DNA of 42,829 nt, taken from positions 1 to 42,829 of the forward strand of contig QQND01000019.1 of the NCBI GenBank assembly GCA_003402745.1, written 5' to 3'. A model generated the notes under the pieces. That model was not told the DNA's origin and ran no database searches. It worked only from the letters and a program-made list of their open reading frames with translations. The translations under genes and the position numbers were made by a program. Positions 41,549 through 42,829 of the stretch are shown piece after piece. This DNA is from Verrucomicrobiota bacterium (lineage in GTDB: Bacteria; Verrucomicrobiota; Verrucomicrobiia; Chthoniobacterales; Chthoniobacteraceae). Position 1 is the stretch's first letter. Each line of letters opens with the position of its first letter.

Positions 41549-42829
41549 ATGCGTTTTTTTCATTCCCTTGTGACTGCTTTGGCCGGGAATGCGAAGCCGC
41601 CTGCCATCCAGCTTGGGGTATTTGGAAAGCACCCCGGCTGGGACGACCATCTTGAAGACTTTGGCCTTCACACAGAGCCCCTGTTGACGGTCAAACAACT
41701 CCTCTACGTCCAGGGAATTGGCGGCGCTATCGATGCCGACCTTTGGAGTTCCCTCAACGAAAAAGACGATCTTGCTCAACTTCACCACTGGTTTCTCTGG
41801 AGTGCAGGTCCCGATTGTATTGTCGGCCGTATCTGGCCTTCGATCGACCGCAAAGGCCGCTCCCGCTTTCCAATGGTCGCGTGTGTCCACGTCAGCCATG
41901 CCCCCATAAAACCGCTCCTGGAATGGCTCACGCTTCGCCTCCAATCTCTCGAGGCTCTGTGCAAGGCCGCTTCCGAGGCGGAGGCCGTACTGGATATTTT
42001 GCGCGCCGAACAAAATATCCTCAATGCCGAGTTCTCCCTCCCTCGAAGCAATCCTGAAACAGCCACCAACACAGTCCCCTCATACCAAACAGAACAGTGG
42101 CTGCGAACTATCTATTCCTGCGACAACCAACTCGCAAGATTCAGCGCAGCCCGCCCCAGCAAAGCCCTTTCCGGCTTGAACCGTCAACTTGTTCTCGGTG
42201 CCGCCGAGTGCCAACACCTACGCCTTGCCGCGCGCCAGGAACCCTCTTTAGGGGAGGTTCTTTTTTGGTCCGAATTCATCAGCCACTGGCTTTCCCCGGG
42301 TGTGCCTCTTCTGCTCTTGCGACCGGAGGGCCAACCCTGGCTGGACGCCCTGGTCGGCAGGCCCTCCCCAAAGTCCTTCTTTTGTTTGCGCGCAAAAGAC
42401 CAAGTTCTCCCCTGCGTCGCAAACATCCCATTCACCCTCCTTCCGGATGCAAACGAGACGGCCCAAAAACGCTTTCCCTTTTTATTCTCAGCCCAAGGCG
42501 TTCCTTCCAGCTTCAAACCGGAACAGACATCGATACGGCCTTCAAAAGGACTGGCGTTCCTAGCGCTAAGCCTCGTAGCGGGAGGCACCTGCCTCCTTCT
42601 AGTTGCAGTGGCAGCATATTTTTCAAAAAAGCCGCCTTCCTTCCCGTCTCCGTCCCCGTCCGAGAAAACCCGAGACGCCAGCGCTGACTTGGAAAGTACA
42701 CCTCCGCCGCGCGGACCGGTCTCGACAGACCAGCAAGCTGCACTACAAAAAACGCCCCCCCCATCTCCGACCCCCACCCCGCCTCCCACCCCGCCTCCCA
42801 CCCCGCCTCCGACCCCGCCTCCGACCCCG
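41549..42829 (+). CDS. TagF/ImpM-domain protein with membrane anchor and proline-rich tail (partial)
   Basis: The frame opens 28 bases after tssM and is still open at the window end (427 codons seen). Residues 20-130 form a TagF (ImpM) domain: LGVFGKHPGWDDH and GRIWPSIDRKGRSRFPM correspond to G-x-x-G-K-L-P-x-x-G-D-F and P-S-x-D-x-x-G-R-x-F-P of the family. The middle region to about 330 has no assigned fold. A transmembrane segment follows (about 334-358: GLAFLALSLVAGGTCLLLVAVAAYF), then an acidic/Pro-rich segment with TPPP repeats. Known TagF proteins are cytoplasmic repressors of type VI assembly and are sometimes fused to the PppA phosphatase; membrane anchoring with an external Pro-rich linker is unusual. 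The missing C-terminus could carry a cell-wall binding domain. Confidence 0.85.
   Translation, partial: MRFFHSLVTALAGNAKPPAIQLGVFGKHPGWDDHLEDFGLHTEPLLTVKQLLYVQGIGGAIDADLWSSLNEKDDLAQLHHWFLWSAGPDCIVGRIWPSIDRKGRSRFPMVACVHVSHAPIKPLLEWLTLRLQSLEALCKAASEAEAVLDILRAEQNILNAEFSLPRSNPETATNTVPSYQTEQWLRTIYSCDNQLARFSAARPSKALSGLNRQLVLGAAECQHLRLAARQEPSLGEVLFWSEFISHWLSPGVPLLLLRPEGQPWLDALVGRPSPKSFFCLRAKDQVLPCVANIPFTLLPDANETAQKRFPFLFSAQGVPSSFKPEQTSIRPSKGLAFLALSLVAGGTCLLLVAVAAYFSKKPPSFPSPSPSEKTRDASADLESTPPPRGPVSTDQQAALQKTPPPSPTPTPPPTPPPTPPPTPPPTP
42776..42829 (+). repeat. 12-base tandem repeat coding for TPPP units
   Basis: ACCCCGCCTCC followed by C or G is repeated four and a half times, up to the window end and perhaps beyond. 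It encodes the proline-threonine linker of the TagF-like protein. Confidence 0.9.

Noticed and set aside
1-42829. CRISPR arrays, insertion sequences, prophage genes, tRNA or rRNA genes
   Set aside because: No regularly spaced repeats, transposase or integrase frames, tRNA TPsiC-arm-like sequences or rRNA signatures were seen in the reading.

Overview
The window looks like chromosomal DNA of a Gram-negative bacterium, most likely a member of the Verrucomicrobiota near the Opitutae. This is inferred from the mix of families (a ThuA-like protein, an OprB-type porin, a GT9 heptosyltransferase-like enzyme, a diderm type VI secretion locus, and AlgI/AlgJ acetylation genes), not from a database match. 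GC content is high on the left and lower from about 28 to 34.7 kb. Hand counts give about 64% GC in two left-hand samples (11101-11220 and 23221-23340) and about 51% in eight 60-base segments between 28561 and 29520.

Region 1 (1-7.2 kb) is a cell-envelope region. It starts with the N-terminal part of a secreted beta-propeller-like protein. Then come two divergent operons: algI-algJ on the minus strand, and an AlgJ/AlgX-like gene plus two secreted SGNH/GDSL hydrolases on the plus strand. Together they look like a system that acetylates, and perhaps deacetylates, an exported polysaccharide. Region 2 (7.2-15.1 kb) carries a GalT-like protein without the usual catalytic histidine, a YjbQ protein, YebC, MnmG, a cysteine desulfurase, a CPBP membrane protease, a small unknown gene and a ThuA-like protein. 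Three perfect copies of the palindrome TGTTCCACGTGGAACA (parS) lie in and around mnmG and the desulfurase gene, and mnmG is flanked by a pair of inverted 70-base repeats.

Region 3 (15.3-28.1 kb) is a run of plus-strand genes: an ABC exporter with a TPR-like partner, a metallophosphoesterase, a GT9 glycosyltransferase, an OprB porin, recA, recG, alaS and rnc. The gene-poor interval after rnc (28.06-28.35 kb) has DnaA-box-like 9-mers around an AT-rich stretch. With the parS sites 15-18 kb away, it is a candidate replication origin.

Region 4 (28.3-42.8 kb, continuing past the right edge) is an unusual type VI secretion locus. It holds a divergent kinase-like gene, a short lipoprotein in the TssJ position, a 1235-residue pseudokinase-transmembrane-FGE/sulfatase-modifying-factor-like fusion, a protein resembling the C-terminal part of TagH but with no FHA domain, then TssK, TssL, TssM and a membrane-anchored TagF with a proline-rich tail cut by the window end. 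The sheath, tube and ClpV genes are not in view. The regulatory proteins look like a rebuilt version of the kinase/FHA/TagF post-translational circuit in which catalysis and phosphopeptide recognition seem to be lost. This is the best candidate here for something undescribed.
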